Of a stretch of DNA of 64,000 nucleotides, positions 10,199-17,619 are shown piece by piece. The DNA is from Amycolatopsis sp. FDAARGOS 1241 (GTDB lineage Bacteria; Actinomycetota; Actinomycetes; Mycobacteriales; Pseudonocardiaceae). The translations under genes were made by a program, and so were the position numbers. The notes below the pieces were generated by a model. It was not told the DNA's origin. It did no database searches and was given only the letters and a program-made list of their open reading frames with translations. Every line of letters begins with the position of its first letter. The stretch's first letter is position 1. The stretch is from positions 9,638,001 through 9,702,000 of the forward strand of contig NZ_CP069526.1 in the NCBI RefSeq assembly GCF_016889705.1. Direction: 5' to 3'.

Positions 10199-11638
10199 AT
10201 GTCGCACCCGTCGGGGCAGGCCGTCGCGGAGCCGCCGAACACGGCTTTCGCCCACGAGGAAACCGGGTACCACAAAGGGCTGAAGAGCCGTCAGGTCCAG
10301 ATGATCGCCATCGGCGGCGCCATCGGGACCGGCCTGTTCCTCGGCGCCGGCTCCCGGTTGCACAGCACCGGTCCGGCGCTCGCCGTCGTGTACGCGGTCG
10401 CCGGGATCATCGCGTTCTTCGTGGTCCGCGCGATGGGTGAACTGGTCATGCACCGCCCGTCTTCGGGCTCCTTCGTCTCGTACTCACGCGAATTCCTGGG
10501 CGAGAAAGCGGCGTTCTTCGCCGGCTGGATGTACTTCCTGAACTGGGCCACGGCGGGCGTCGCCGACGTGACCGCGGTCGCGAAGTACACGCAGTTCTTC
10601 TGGCCCGACCTGCAGCAGTGGATTCCCGCGCTCATCGCGCTGTTCGCGATCCTCGCGGTGAACATGGTGTCGGTGAAGCTGTTCGGGGAACTGGAGTTCT
10701 GGTTCGCCGCGATCAAGGTGCTCGCGCTCGTCGTGTTCATGGTCGTCGCGATCGTGGTGCTCGTGACGCGCCACCCGGTCGACGGCGTGGTGACCGGCCC
10801 GAGCCTCATCAGCGACAACGGTGGCCTGTTCCCGACCGGCATCCTGCCCGCGCTGCTGATCCTGCAGGGGGTCGTTTTCGCCTACTCCGGCGTCGAAATG
10901 GTCGGCGTCACCGCCGGCGAGACCGCCAACCCGCGCAAGGTGATCCCGAAGGCCGTGAACTCCGTCGCGTGGCGAATCGGCATCTTCTACGTGGGTTCCG
11001 TGCTGCTGCTCGTGATGGTGCTGCCGTGGACGGCCTACAAGAGCGGCGAAAGCCCGTTCGTCACGTTCTTCTCGAAGCTCGGGATCCCCGCCGCCGGCGG
11101 CATCATGGACCTGATCGTGCTGACGGCGGCGCTGTCGAGCGTGAACTCGGGGCTGTACTCGACCGGGCGCATCCTGCGCTCGCTCTCGGTCGCCGGTTCG
11201 GCGCCCAAGTTCACCGCGAGGATGAGCAAGAGCGGCGTGCCCTATGGCGGCGTGCTGCTGACCGCCGCGGTGTACGCGCTCGGCGTGGTGCTCAACCTCG
11301 TGGTGCCGGGTGAGGCGTTCGAGGTCGCGCTGGAGTTCTCGGCGCTGGGCATCATCGGGATGTGGTCGATGATCGTCATCTGCCACCTCGCGATGACACG
11401 CAAGGCCGCGCGCGGCGAGCTGGCCCGGCCGAGCTACCGGCTCCCCGGCGCGCCCTACACCAACTACGTGACGCTCGCCTTCTTGCTGCTGGTGCTCACG
11501 ATGAGCTGGTTCGGCGGCACCACCGGGCAGATCCTCATCTACAGCCTGCCCGTGCTGGCGCTCGTGCTCGTCACCGGCTGGCTGGGCGTCCGCGGCCGCG
11601 TGCGGCGCCTGGCGGCCGCGCGGGTCGAGGAGAACTGA
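10199..11638 (+). CDS. APC-family amino acid permease (AnsP/GabP-like)
   Basis: About 479 residues with roughly 12 hydrophobic segments. The N-terminal signature IAIGGAIGTGLFLGAG, the GELxFWFA segment and the EMVGVTAGE stretch are typical of the amino acid transporter family (AAT) of the APC superfamily, which includes asparagine, GABA and aromatic amino acid permeases that import with protons. ATG 10199 is preferred because AGGGG lies 8 nt upstream; an in-frame TTG at 10178 is an alternative. The exact substrate cannot be read from the sequence. The gene stands alone, with 230 bp of upstream DNA, and converges on the NCS1 permease operon across a long hairpin. Confidence 0.88.
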   Translation: MSHPSGQAVAEPPNTAFAHEETGYHKGLKSRQVQMIAIGGAIGTGLFLGAGSRLHSTGPALAVVYAVAGIIAFFVVRAMGELVMHRPSSGSFVSYSREFLGEKAAFFAGWMYFLNWATAGVADVTAVAKYTQFFWPDLQQWIPALIALFAILAVNMVSVKLFGELEFWFAAIKVLALVVFMVVAIVVLVTRHPVDGVVTGPSLISDNGGLFPTGILPALLILQGVVFAYSGVEMVGVTAGETANPRKVIPKAVNSVAWRIGIFYVGSVLLLVMVLPWTAYKSGESPFVTFFSKLGIPAAGGIMDLIVLTAALSSVNSGLYSTGRILRSLSVAGSAPKFTARMSKSGVPYGGVLLTAAVYALGVVLNLVVPGEAFEVALEFSALGIIGMWSMIVICHLAMTRKAARGELARPSYRLPGAPYTNYVTLAFLLLVLTMSWFGGTTGQILIYSLPVLALVLVTGWLGVRGRVRRLAAARVEEN

Positions 11639-11780
11639 TCCTGCTGGGCCTCCGGCTCCGTCCCCGCCGGAGGCCCAGCCGCTACCGGTCGAGCACCTCG
11701 GCGATGACGTCCACAGTGGACGCAGCCGGAAACCGAGCTCGCCGAAGATGTTCTGCAGGGTTGCAACCCGACCACAGCGC

Positions 11781-11868
11781 GAGATCGCGCCGGTTTCTGG
11801 ATTCAGCGGTGCGATCGGCCCCGGCCGATCAGACCGCTGAATCCAGAAACCGGCTCACAGGCGATCTC
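11781..11868. terminator. Large near-perfect palindrome, probable bidirectional terminator
   Basis: Arms 11789-11820 and 11823-11854 are 32 nt each with only one 2-nt mismatch around a 2-nt centre. Outer octamers GAGATCGC (11781-11788) and GCGATCTC (11861-11868) extend it after a 6-nt bulge. It lies between two convergent genes and its right arm ends directly at the minus-strand stop codon (11855). There is no T-run, so it would be an actinobacterial hairpin-only terminator. Confidence 0.7.
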
Positions 11869-13303
11869 GCCGCCTCGGCGAAGCCGAGGCAGAAAACACG
11901 AAGCCGAGCACGAGCGCCACGAGCACACCGAGGTTCGCGAACGCCCACGAGCCTTCGCGCCCGCCGAGGCCGAACGGCGCCAGCAGGTAGCCCTGCCAGT
12001 GCAACCAGCTCGCCGACGCGTTGGTGACCAGCCCCCAGCCGAGGGCCGTCGCGACGAGCACGAGCGTGATCGGGCCCCAGCGAACGTCACCGTACCGGCC
12101 GCGCCGGTCGTAGAGATCGGCTTCGGCGTAGTCGCGGCGGCGCAGCAGCACGTCGGCGAGCATCACGCCGCACCAGGCGGCGACGGGCACGCCCAGCGTC
12201 GTCAGGAACCCCTGGAACTGCCCGAGGAACGTGCCGCCGAAGAAGACGAGGTACACGGTGCCGGCGATCATGATCACGCCGTCGACGAGTGCGGCGGCGT
12301 AACGCGGGATGCGCAGCCCCGCGGACAGCAGCGACAGCCCGGACGAGTAGATGTCCAGCACCGCGCCCCCGACCAGGCCGAGCACCGCGACGAGGGCGAA
12401 CGGCACCAGGAACCAGATCGGCAGGATCGTCGTCAGCGCGCCGATCGGGTCGGCCGCCACGGCCTGGTTCAGCTCGGGCGAAGAACCGGCCAGCAGCAGC
12501 CCGAACACCAGCAGCACGAGCGGCGCGACGGATGCCCCGAACGTCGTCCACCCGATCACGCCGCGGCTCGACGCCGAGCGCGGCAGGTACCGCGAGTAGT
12601 CGGCCGCCGCGTTGACCCAGCCGAGGCCGAAGCCCGTCATCAGGAACACGAGGGCGCCGATGAACTCCTGCGCCGAGCCGGCGGGCACCGCGCTCACCGC
12701 CGCCCAGTGCACGTGGCCGGCGACCAGCACCACGTAGACCACGGTGAGGATCCCGGTGATCCAGGTGATCCACGTCTGCACGCGCATGATGACCTCGAAG
12801 CCCATCACGCCGCTGAGCACGGTGAGCCCGGCGACCACGATCAGCGCGACGATCTTCGTCGTCGTGCCGCCGCCCCAGCCGAGGCGTTCGAACACGGTCG
12901 CGGTGGCCATCGTCGCCAGCGCGGTCAGCACCGTTTCCCAGCCGACGGTGAGGATCCACGAGATCGCCGACGGCAGGTGGTTGCCCCGCACGCCGAACGC
13001 GGCGCGCGAGAGCGCCATCGTCGGCGCGGAGCCGTGTTAGCCCGCCACGGCGATGAAACCGCACAGCAGGAACGAGAACACGATCCCGAACACGCCGGCG
13101 ATCGTGGCCTGCCAGAACGAGATGCCGAACCCGAGCGCGAACGAGCCGTAGCTGAGCCCGAGGATCGACACGTTCGCACCGAACCACGGCCAGAACAGGT
13201 CCCGCGGCTTGCCGTGCCGGTCGGCGTCGCCGATCACGTTGATGCCGTGCGTTTCGACCTTCAGCTTGCCGCTTTCGGGTGCCCGCGCTTCGGTCCTGGC
13301 CAT
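11855..13303 (-). pseudogene. NCS1 family cytosine/purine/nucleoside permease, interrupted by an in-frame TAA
   Basis: From ATG at 13303 the frame encodes an N-terminal NCS1 part (FWPWFGANVSILGLSYG), runs into TAA at 13037-13039, and continues in the same frame for 393 codons (GSAPTMALSRAAFGVRGN, then about ten hydrophobic segments). NCS1 proteins read G-K/R-x-GSAPT here, so the stop most likely replaced a Lys codon by one substitution. Otherwise the gene is intact at about 480 residues. Family members import cytosine, purines, allantoin or thiamine-like compounds with H+ or Na+. It is the last gene of the GntR-ADP-ribosylglycohydrolase-PfkB operon, which supports nucleoside or base uptake. 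It may be a recent pseudogene, a sequence error, or a readthrough case. Confidence 0.8.
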
Positions 13304-13332
13304 GGCGACCGCCTATCTGGCCTTGTTCAGAC

Positions 13333-14249
13333 CTATTCACCTCGACCGTAGGAGGCACCGGAGCCGTCGTCAACGTCTGCTGGAACCGCGCCAGGTGCTC
13401 GCGCGTCGGGGCCGTGGCGGGTCCGTGTTTGGTCACGGAGAACGCGGCGGCGGCGTTGGCGGTGCGCGCCGCCGTCGGCAGGTCCCGGCCCCGCAGGAGC
13501 TCGGCGGCCAGGACACCGCAGTGGGTGTCGCCCGCACCGTTGGTGTCGACGGCGGTGACGGGGAAGCCGGGGATCCGCGTGATCTCGCCGCCGTGGTGGA
13601 GCACACAGCCGGCTGAGCCGTCCCGGACGATCACGGTCCGGCGTCCGGCGAGCGTGGCGACGTCGAGCGCTTCGGCTTCGCGGGAGTTGCAGCTGACGAT
13701 GTCCACTGTGGACATGAGCTGGGCGAGGTCGTCCGGATCCAGGCTCGCCACCAGCGGGCCGGGGTCGAAGAGCACGCGCGAACCCGGCAGGTGCGGCAGC
13801 CAGCGTAGGAGGGCGTCGCGGTTGGCGGCGTGCAGGAGGCTGTAGCCGGTGACGTAAACGAGGTCGCCGGGCTGCGCGACGACGCGGGCGAGCTGGTCGG
13901 CGCGCAACGGGCCTTCCGCGCCGGTGCCGGTGGCGAACGTCCGCTCGCCGTCCGGGTTGACGAGCGCCACGACGACACCGGTGTCGCCGCTGGCCGTCGG
14001 TTCCTGGGCGATCGTGATGCCCTCGGCGTCGAGCGCGGCCCGCACGAGGTCGCCGAAGCTGCCCGTGCCGTGCGTGCCCGCGTAGACGACGTCGGTGCCG
14101 GCGCGGGCGGCTGCGGCCATGACGTTGAACCCGCCGCCGGGCAGGAGGTTCGTCGACGTGGCCAGCACGTCGCCGCCCCGCACGGGCAGGTGCGGCACGC
14201 CCAGCACGAGGTCGACCACGACCTGTCCGGTGTGGATCAGGCGGTTCAC
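13333..14249 (-). CDS. PfkB-family carbohydrate/nucleoside kinase (no stop codon in frame where expected)
   Basis: Starts at GTG 14249, overlapping the upstream stop by 4 bp (GTGA). The roughly 300-residue kinase is complete: early GGGFNVMAAAAR sugar-binding motif, then TNGAGDTHCG with the catalytic Asp and anion hole near residue 245, as in ribokinase, pseudouridine kinase and related enzymes. In the neighbourhood of an ADP-ribosylglycohydrolase and an NCS1 permease it probably phosphorylates a ribose-type sugar or nucleoside. After about residue 305 the frame does not stop but stays open antiparallel to nothing useful, through the permease gene down to 12087. A one-base shift would end it at the TAG at 13333-13335, which is the end given here. 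The true 3' end is uncertain. Confidence 0.75.
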
Positions 14250-15235
14250 GGGATGGTCCGGCGCAATGTCACGAGACCCTCGGCGAGCGGGCCGAGGTCG
14301 AGCCGGTTGAACCGGACGACGGTTTCGCCCAGCTCGGCGGGGATCTCCTCGCCGCACGCGCCGAGCAGCGCACCGCAGATCGCGGCCACCGTGTCGGTGT
14401 CACCACCGAGCGCCGCGGCGGTGGGCAGCGCCTCGGCGGGGTCGAGCACTTCGGCGAGCGCGAAGGCGGCGACCACGGATTCCTGCGCGGCCACGGACGT
14501 CCCGATCACGTCGGCCACGGCGTCGTCCAGCTCGGCGCGGCGCAGGCCGCGCACCCAGTCGCGGGCCCAGCGGAGCCGGGCGGCGATGGCACCGCCCGCG
14601 CTCCAGTGTCCTTCCGCCGCGCCGAGGGCCGCCGCCCGTTCGGCGAAGTCGAAGGCCTCCATGCGGTTCGCGCCATCGACGCCCGCCGACACCGCGGCGG
14701 CGACGGCGGCCGCGGCGGCGAGACCGAGGGACGTGTTGTGGGTGATGCGCGCGGTCTCGGCCACGGCGTCGACGAGCGTGGCCAGGTCGTCCGGCGGAGT
14801 CGCGATGCCGACGGGGGTCACGCGCATGGCGGCGCCGTTGGTGGTGCCCGCGCGGCCGGTTTCCCCGGGTGGGACGCCGGTTTCCAGGAGCTGGAGTGCT
14901 CGTTTCGTCGACGGGCCGAGGAGATCGGCCGAACCGCGCGCGATCATGTCGGCTTCCCACGCGAGCAACGCGTCGGCGAACACCCGCGGTTGGACGTGGC
15001 CACCGCCGTCGACGAGCAGACGCGCGAGCAGCAAGACCTGTTCGGTGTCGTCGGTGATGGAACCCGCGGGCAGGCCGGGTGCGACGGGCTGGTTGGCCAC
15101 GGCCTGGCGGAAGCCGGTGATCTTCCCGTAAGCCGTGCGGATCTCGGCGCGCGACATCGACTGCGTCGGCATGCCGAGCGCGTCGCCGACCGCGAGACCG
15201 GTCAGCGCGGCGAGCGCGCGGTCGCGGGTGCTCAT
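14246..15235 (-). CDS. ADP-ribosylglycohydrolase family protein
   Basis: 329 residues from ATG 15235. The N-terminal GLAVGDALGMPTQ, the metal-binding SITDDTEQ and the C-terminal GGDTDTVAAICGALLGA motifs define the DraG-type family, which cleaves ADP-ribose from proteins or hydrolyses related N-glycosides using two Mg2+ ions bound by the Thr-Asp-Asp and Asp-Thr-Asp clusters. Both clusters are intact. The gene overlaps its neighbours by 4 bp on each side (GntR before, PfkB after), so translation is coupled. In such operons the enzyme more likely handles a nucleoside-like small molecule than modified protein; that is inference. Confidence 0.88.
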   Translation of the reverse strand: MSTRDRALAALTGLAVGDALGMPTQSMSRAEIRTAYGKITGFRQAVANQPVAPGLPAGSITDDTEQVLLLARLLVDGGGHVQPRVFADALLAWEADMIARGSADLLGPSTKRALQLLETGVPPGETGRAGTTNGAAMRVTPVGIATPPDDLATLVDAVAETARITHNTSLGLAAAAAVAAAVSAGVDGANRMEAFDFAERAAALGAAEGHWSAGGAIAARLRWARDWVRGLRRAELDDAVADVIGTSVAAQESVVAAFALAEVLDPAEALPTAAALGGDTDTVAAICGALLGACGEEIPAELGETVVRFNRLDLGPLAEGLVTLRRTIP

Positions 15236-15933
15236 CGGTGGCCGAAGGTGAGGTGGAAGCTGAATCGCGCGGGATCGAGCAGGCTCACGACGTGCTCGAC
15301 CAGGGCGCCGTCGGCGTCGACGGACGTGCGCGTGGCCTTGAGGAAGAGTTCGCCGGCGGGCCGGCCCAGCAGCGCGGCGGCGCCGGCGTCGAGTGGCTGA
15401 GCGGTGATCCACTGTTCGCCGCCGGCGGGATGGCGGCCGGCTTCCCGCAAGGTCGTCGTGAGGGAGTCGTCGACCAGGCCGCGGGCGGGCAGGTCCGCGA
15501 GGTTGCCGACGGCGGGGACGGTGGCCTCTTCCAGCGAGATGCCGCGGACGTGTTCGTCGCGGCGCAGGCGTTTCACCAGGATGAACTTCGGGACGCCGAA
15601 GCGGCGCGTGAGTTCGGCGTCCTCGACCTCGGTCAGGCCCAGGACCTCGGTGGTGACGGGTGACCCGGTGTCGGTGAGTGCCCTCGCCCAGCCGGCGCGC
15701 TGGTCGAGCGGCACCCCGTCGAACGTCACGAACGACCCGACGCCCGCCTGCGTCGCGATGAGCTCCTGCTGCTGCAGATCGGACAGGGCGCTGCGCACCG
15801 TCCCGCGGCTGACCTGGTACTGCTCGGCGAGCTCGTGCTCGCCCGGCAGCTGGTCGCCGTGAGCGAGCCGGCCGGAGCGGATCCGGTCGGCGAGGTCGCC
15901 GACCAGCCTCTGCTTCTTGCCACCGACGTACAT
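15232..15933 (-). CDS. GntR-family (HutC-like) transcriptional regulator
   Basis: 233 residues from ATG 15933, which gives the usual short lead into the winged helix (LADRIRSGRLAHGDQLPGE...VSRGTVRSAL, residues about 12-60). A UTRA ligand-binding domain follows (about 85-230). An upstream TTG at 15969 is possible but would put the operator-like repeats inside the coding region. First gene of the minus-strand operon with ADP-ribosylglycohydrolase, PfkB kinase and NCS1 permease, overlapping the next by 4 bp. GTAC-type repeats sit on its start codon, suggesting autorepression released by a sugar or nucleoside ligand. Confidence 0.87.
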   Translation of the reverse strand: MYVGGKKQRLVGDLADRIRSGRLAHGDQLPGEHELAEQYQVSRGTVRSALSDLQQQELIATQAGVGSFVTFDGVPLDQRAGWARALTDTGSPVTTEVLGLTEVEDAELTRRFGVPKFILVKRLRRDEHVRGISLEEATVPAVGNLADLPARGLVDDSLTTTLREAGRHPAGGEQWITAQPLDAGAAALLGRPAGELFLKATRTSVDADGALVEHVVSLLDPARFSFHLTFGHR

Positions 15934-15947
15934 GTACGTACCTGTAC
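15926..15947. promoter_or_regulatory. Tandem GTACNTGTAC operator-like repeats over the GntR start codon
   Basis: Two contiguous 10-bp sites, GTACATGTAC (15928-15937) and GTACCTGTAC (15938-15947); the first lies in a perfect 14-bp palindrome (15926-15939). GT-rich/AC-ended palindromes are the usual sites of HutC-type GntR regulators. They cover the ATG at 15931-15933. Confidence 0.6.
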
Positions 15948-15982
15948 ACCCCGGGCTCGCGCTGGACAAGGCCGTCTGTGAT

Positions 15983-16012
15983 TTGAGTCATTCGGGAACA
16001 ACTAAGTTGAGT
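15983..16012 (+). promoter_or_regulatory. Candidate promoter/operator region of hsp20
   Basis: Two direct copies of TTGAGT at 15983 and 16007, the second fused to the palindrome CAACTAAGTTG (15999-16009). A TTGAGT could serve as a -35 box. It is not a clear HAIR/HspR site or CIRCE element. Confidence 0.35.
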
Positions 16013-16086
16013 CGCTCGTTAGCAACTTCGTAAGGCCCGGTCAGCCGCCGAGGAGCCGATCGAGGCCAGCTGAAGGAGGAACCACG

Positions 16087-16509
16087 ATGTTGATCCGCAC
16101 CGACCCGTTCGCCGAGTTCGACCGCCTGACCCAGCAGTTCTTCCGCGGACAGCCGACCAGTTCGCCGCGGACCATGCCGATGGACGCCTACCGTTCCGGT
16201 GACGAGTACGTCGTGCAGTTCGACCTCCCGGGTGTCGCCCGCGAGTCGATCGACGTGAGCGTCGAGCGCAACGTGCTGACCGTGAAGGCCGAGCGCGCCG
16301 CCGCTTTCAACGAGGACGCCCGCGTGCAGGTTTCCGAACGCTCCCGCGGCGCCGTGTCGCGTCGCCTGGTGCTCGCGGACACCCTCGACACCGACCGTGT
16401 CGCCGCCGAGTACGTGGACGGTGTCCTGACCCTGCGCATCCCGGTCGCCGAGAAGGCCCAGCCGCGCAAGATCACCGTGGGTGGCGAGCCGCAGCAGCTC
16501 GAGAACTGA
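16087..16509 (+). CDS. Hsp20/alpha-crystallin family small heat shock protein
   Basis: 140 residues from ATG 16087 with an AAGGAGGA site 8 nt upstream. The alpha-crystallin domain spans about residues 35-130: YVVQFDLPGV...IDVSVERNVLTVKAER and the C-terminal A-x-x-x-x-GVLTLRIPV element that packs in the dimer. The C-terminal tail is short and lacks a clear I-x-I motif (there is KITV). It is an ATP-independent holdase that binds unfolding proteins. Monocistronic, followed by a hairpin. Size and layout match the Hsp18-like proteins of actinomycetes. Confidence 0.93.
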   Translation: MLIRTDPFAEFDRLTQQFFRGQPTSSPRTMPMDAYRSGDEYVVQFDLPGVARESIDVSVERNVLTVKAERAAAFNEDARVQVSERSRGAVSRRLVLADTLDTDRVAAEYVDGVLTLRIPVAEKAQPRKITVGGEPQQLEN

Positions 16510-16527
16510 CGCTCTTCAGGCTCACCG

Positions 16528-16560
16528 CGGCCCCGCCGGCCCGATCGGACGGCGGGGCCG
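16528..16560 (+). terminator. Hairpin terminator after hsp20
   Basis: Perfect 11-bp stem CGGCCCCGCCG / CGGCGGGGCCG with an 11-nt loop, starting 18 nt after the stop codon. No T-tract follows. Confidence 0.75.
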
Positions 16561-16701
16561 AACCATGTCCACAGTGGATTCTCCGAGTGTGACCGGCGCC
16601 ATAGTGCGGCCGTGAACCGGTTCCGGCGTGAGCGCCGTGTCGAGGGTGTCCGGCACCGAGGTGCGGAGCCGGGAACCCCCAGCCGAACCTTGGAGAATCC
16701 C

Positions 16702-17337
16702 ATGCTGCGCAAGACTGTGCTGTCCCTCGCCGCCTTCGGCGCCATCGCCGGCGCGATCTTCGGCGGCGCCGGTACCGCTCTCGCTTCCACTGGCGCCAGC
16801 GGGATCCTCGACTCCGGCGTCAACTTCTCCGAACCGGACGGTTCCCAGGGCATCGGCGGCGACGAAGGCCAGTGCATCGTCGTCACCCTGCCCGAAACCG
16901 GCTCCCTCCAGCAGTTCGACGGCACCATGACCCTCTGGACCGGCGCCGACTGCAAGACCGGCGACGCCGCCGTCCTCACCGACAGCGTGGCCGACATCCC
17001 GGCCACCTTCGGCGCCCAGTTCGCCCACGTGCAATCCATCTACATCGGCGACAACGCCCCGGCGAAGCCCCCGGTGGCGGGCGCGAGCGCCATCCTCGAC
17101 TCGGGCATCAACTTCTCGGAACCGGACGGCTCCCAGGGCATCGGCGGCAACGTCGGCGACATCGTCGACGTCAACATCCCCGCCTCGGGCTCCATCCAGT
17201 TCGTGAGCGGCACCCTGACGCTGTACACGGGCCCCGGCGCCACGGGCGACCACCTGGTCGTGACCAACGACGTCAAGGACCTGGCGGCGCTGGGCTTCGG
17301 TCACGTCCAGTCGATCGTGATCGGTGCGGCCGCCTGA
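16702..17337 (+). CDS. Secreted protein made of two tandem ~85-residue repeats
   Basis: 211 residues from ATG 16702 (GGAGA 5 nt upstream). A Sec-type signal peptide (LRK, then AAFGAIAGAIFGGAGTALAS) ends near residue 33. The mature part is two copies of one domain: both begin AS-x-ILDSG[VI]NFSEPDGSQGIGG, contain a [LI]P-x-[TS]GS[LI]QQF/QFV strand and end FGHVQSI-x-IG. Copy 1 has two Cys residues (CIV..., ADCKTG) that copy 2 lacks. The repeat resembles the beta/gamma-crystallin-like or small exported beta-sandwich domains of actinomycetes, but I do not recognise it with certainty. Monocistronic, with its own terminator. Function unknown. Confidence 0.8.
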   Translation: MLRKTVLSLAAFGAIAGAIFGGAGTALASTGASGILDSGVNFSEPDGSQGIGGDEGQCIVVTLPETGSLQQFDGTMTLWTGADCKTGDAAVLTDSVADIPATFGAQFAHVQSIYIGDNAPAKPPVAGASAILDSGINFSEPDGSQGIGGNVGDIVDVNIPASGSIQFVSGTLTLYTGPGATGDHLVVTNDVKDLAALGFGHVQSIVIGAAA

Positions 17338-17350
17338 TCTTTGCCCACGC

Positions 17351-17387
17351 CGAAAGGCCAGCCCGAGTTTCTCGGGATGGCCTTTCG
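17351..17387 (+). terminator. Hairpin terminator after the secreted repeat protein
   Basis: CGAAAGGCCA...TGGCCTTTCG with inner CCCGAG/CTCGGG arms, one mismatch pair and a TTT loop, 14 nt after the stop. Confidence 0.8.
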
Positions 17388-17491
17388 CGCTGTTGGGGAC
17401 CAAGAACGCAACGGTTTCGACGCCGTCGCCTCAACGGGTGTGGATGTGCGCGACCCGGCACCGCGCCTGGGAGAGCGCCCCCCTTGAATAC

Positions 17492-17515
17492 TTATCCACA
17501 ACGCCCTGTGGACAA
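17492..17515. promoter_or_regulatory. Two inverted DnaA boxes in an intergenic region
   Basis: TTATCCACA (17492-17500, the perfect E. coli consensus) and TGTGGACAA (17507-17515, reverse of the actinomycete consensus TTGTCCACA) face each other 6 nt apart; CTTGTGGAA follows at about 17526. The 282-bp gap lies between a terminated gene and the 3' end of dus. No dnaA, dnaN or parAB is near, so it is not oriC. Confidence 0.6.
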
Positions 17516-17619
17516 TCTGGGGATGACTTGTGGAAGCTCGACAAACCTGCAGGTCAGAGCTCCATCCGCTGCCGTCCGGGGTGAGGGCACCGGACGTAGC
17601 CGCCCCGGCAACTCGCGGA

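Noticed and set aside
12087..14357. A 756-codon frame that could be read as a kinase-permease fusion
   Set aside because: Beyond about residue 305 of the kinase the translation is an out-of-frame copy of the permease gene, not a domain.
17484..17540. Chromosomal origin of replication
   Set aside because: Only two or three DnaA boxes, no AT-rich unwinding element and no dnaA, dnaN or parAB nearby.
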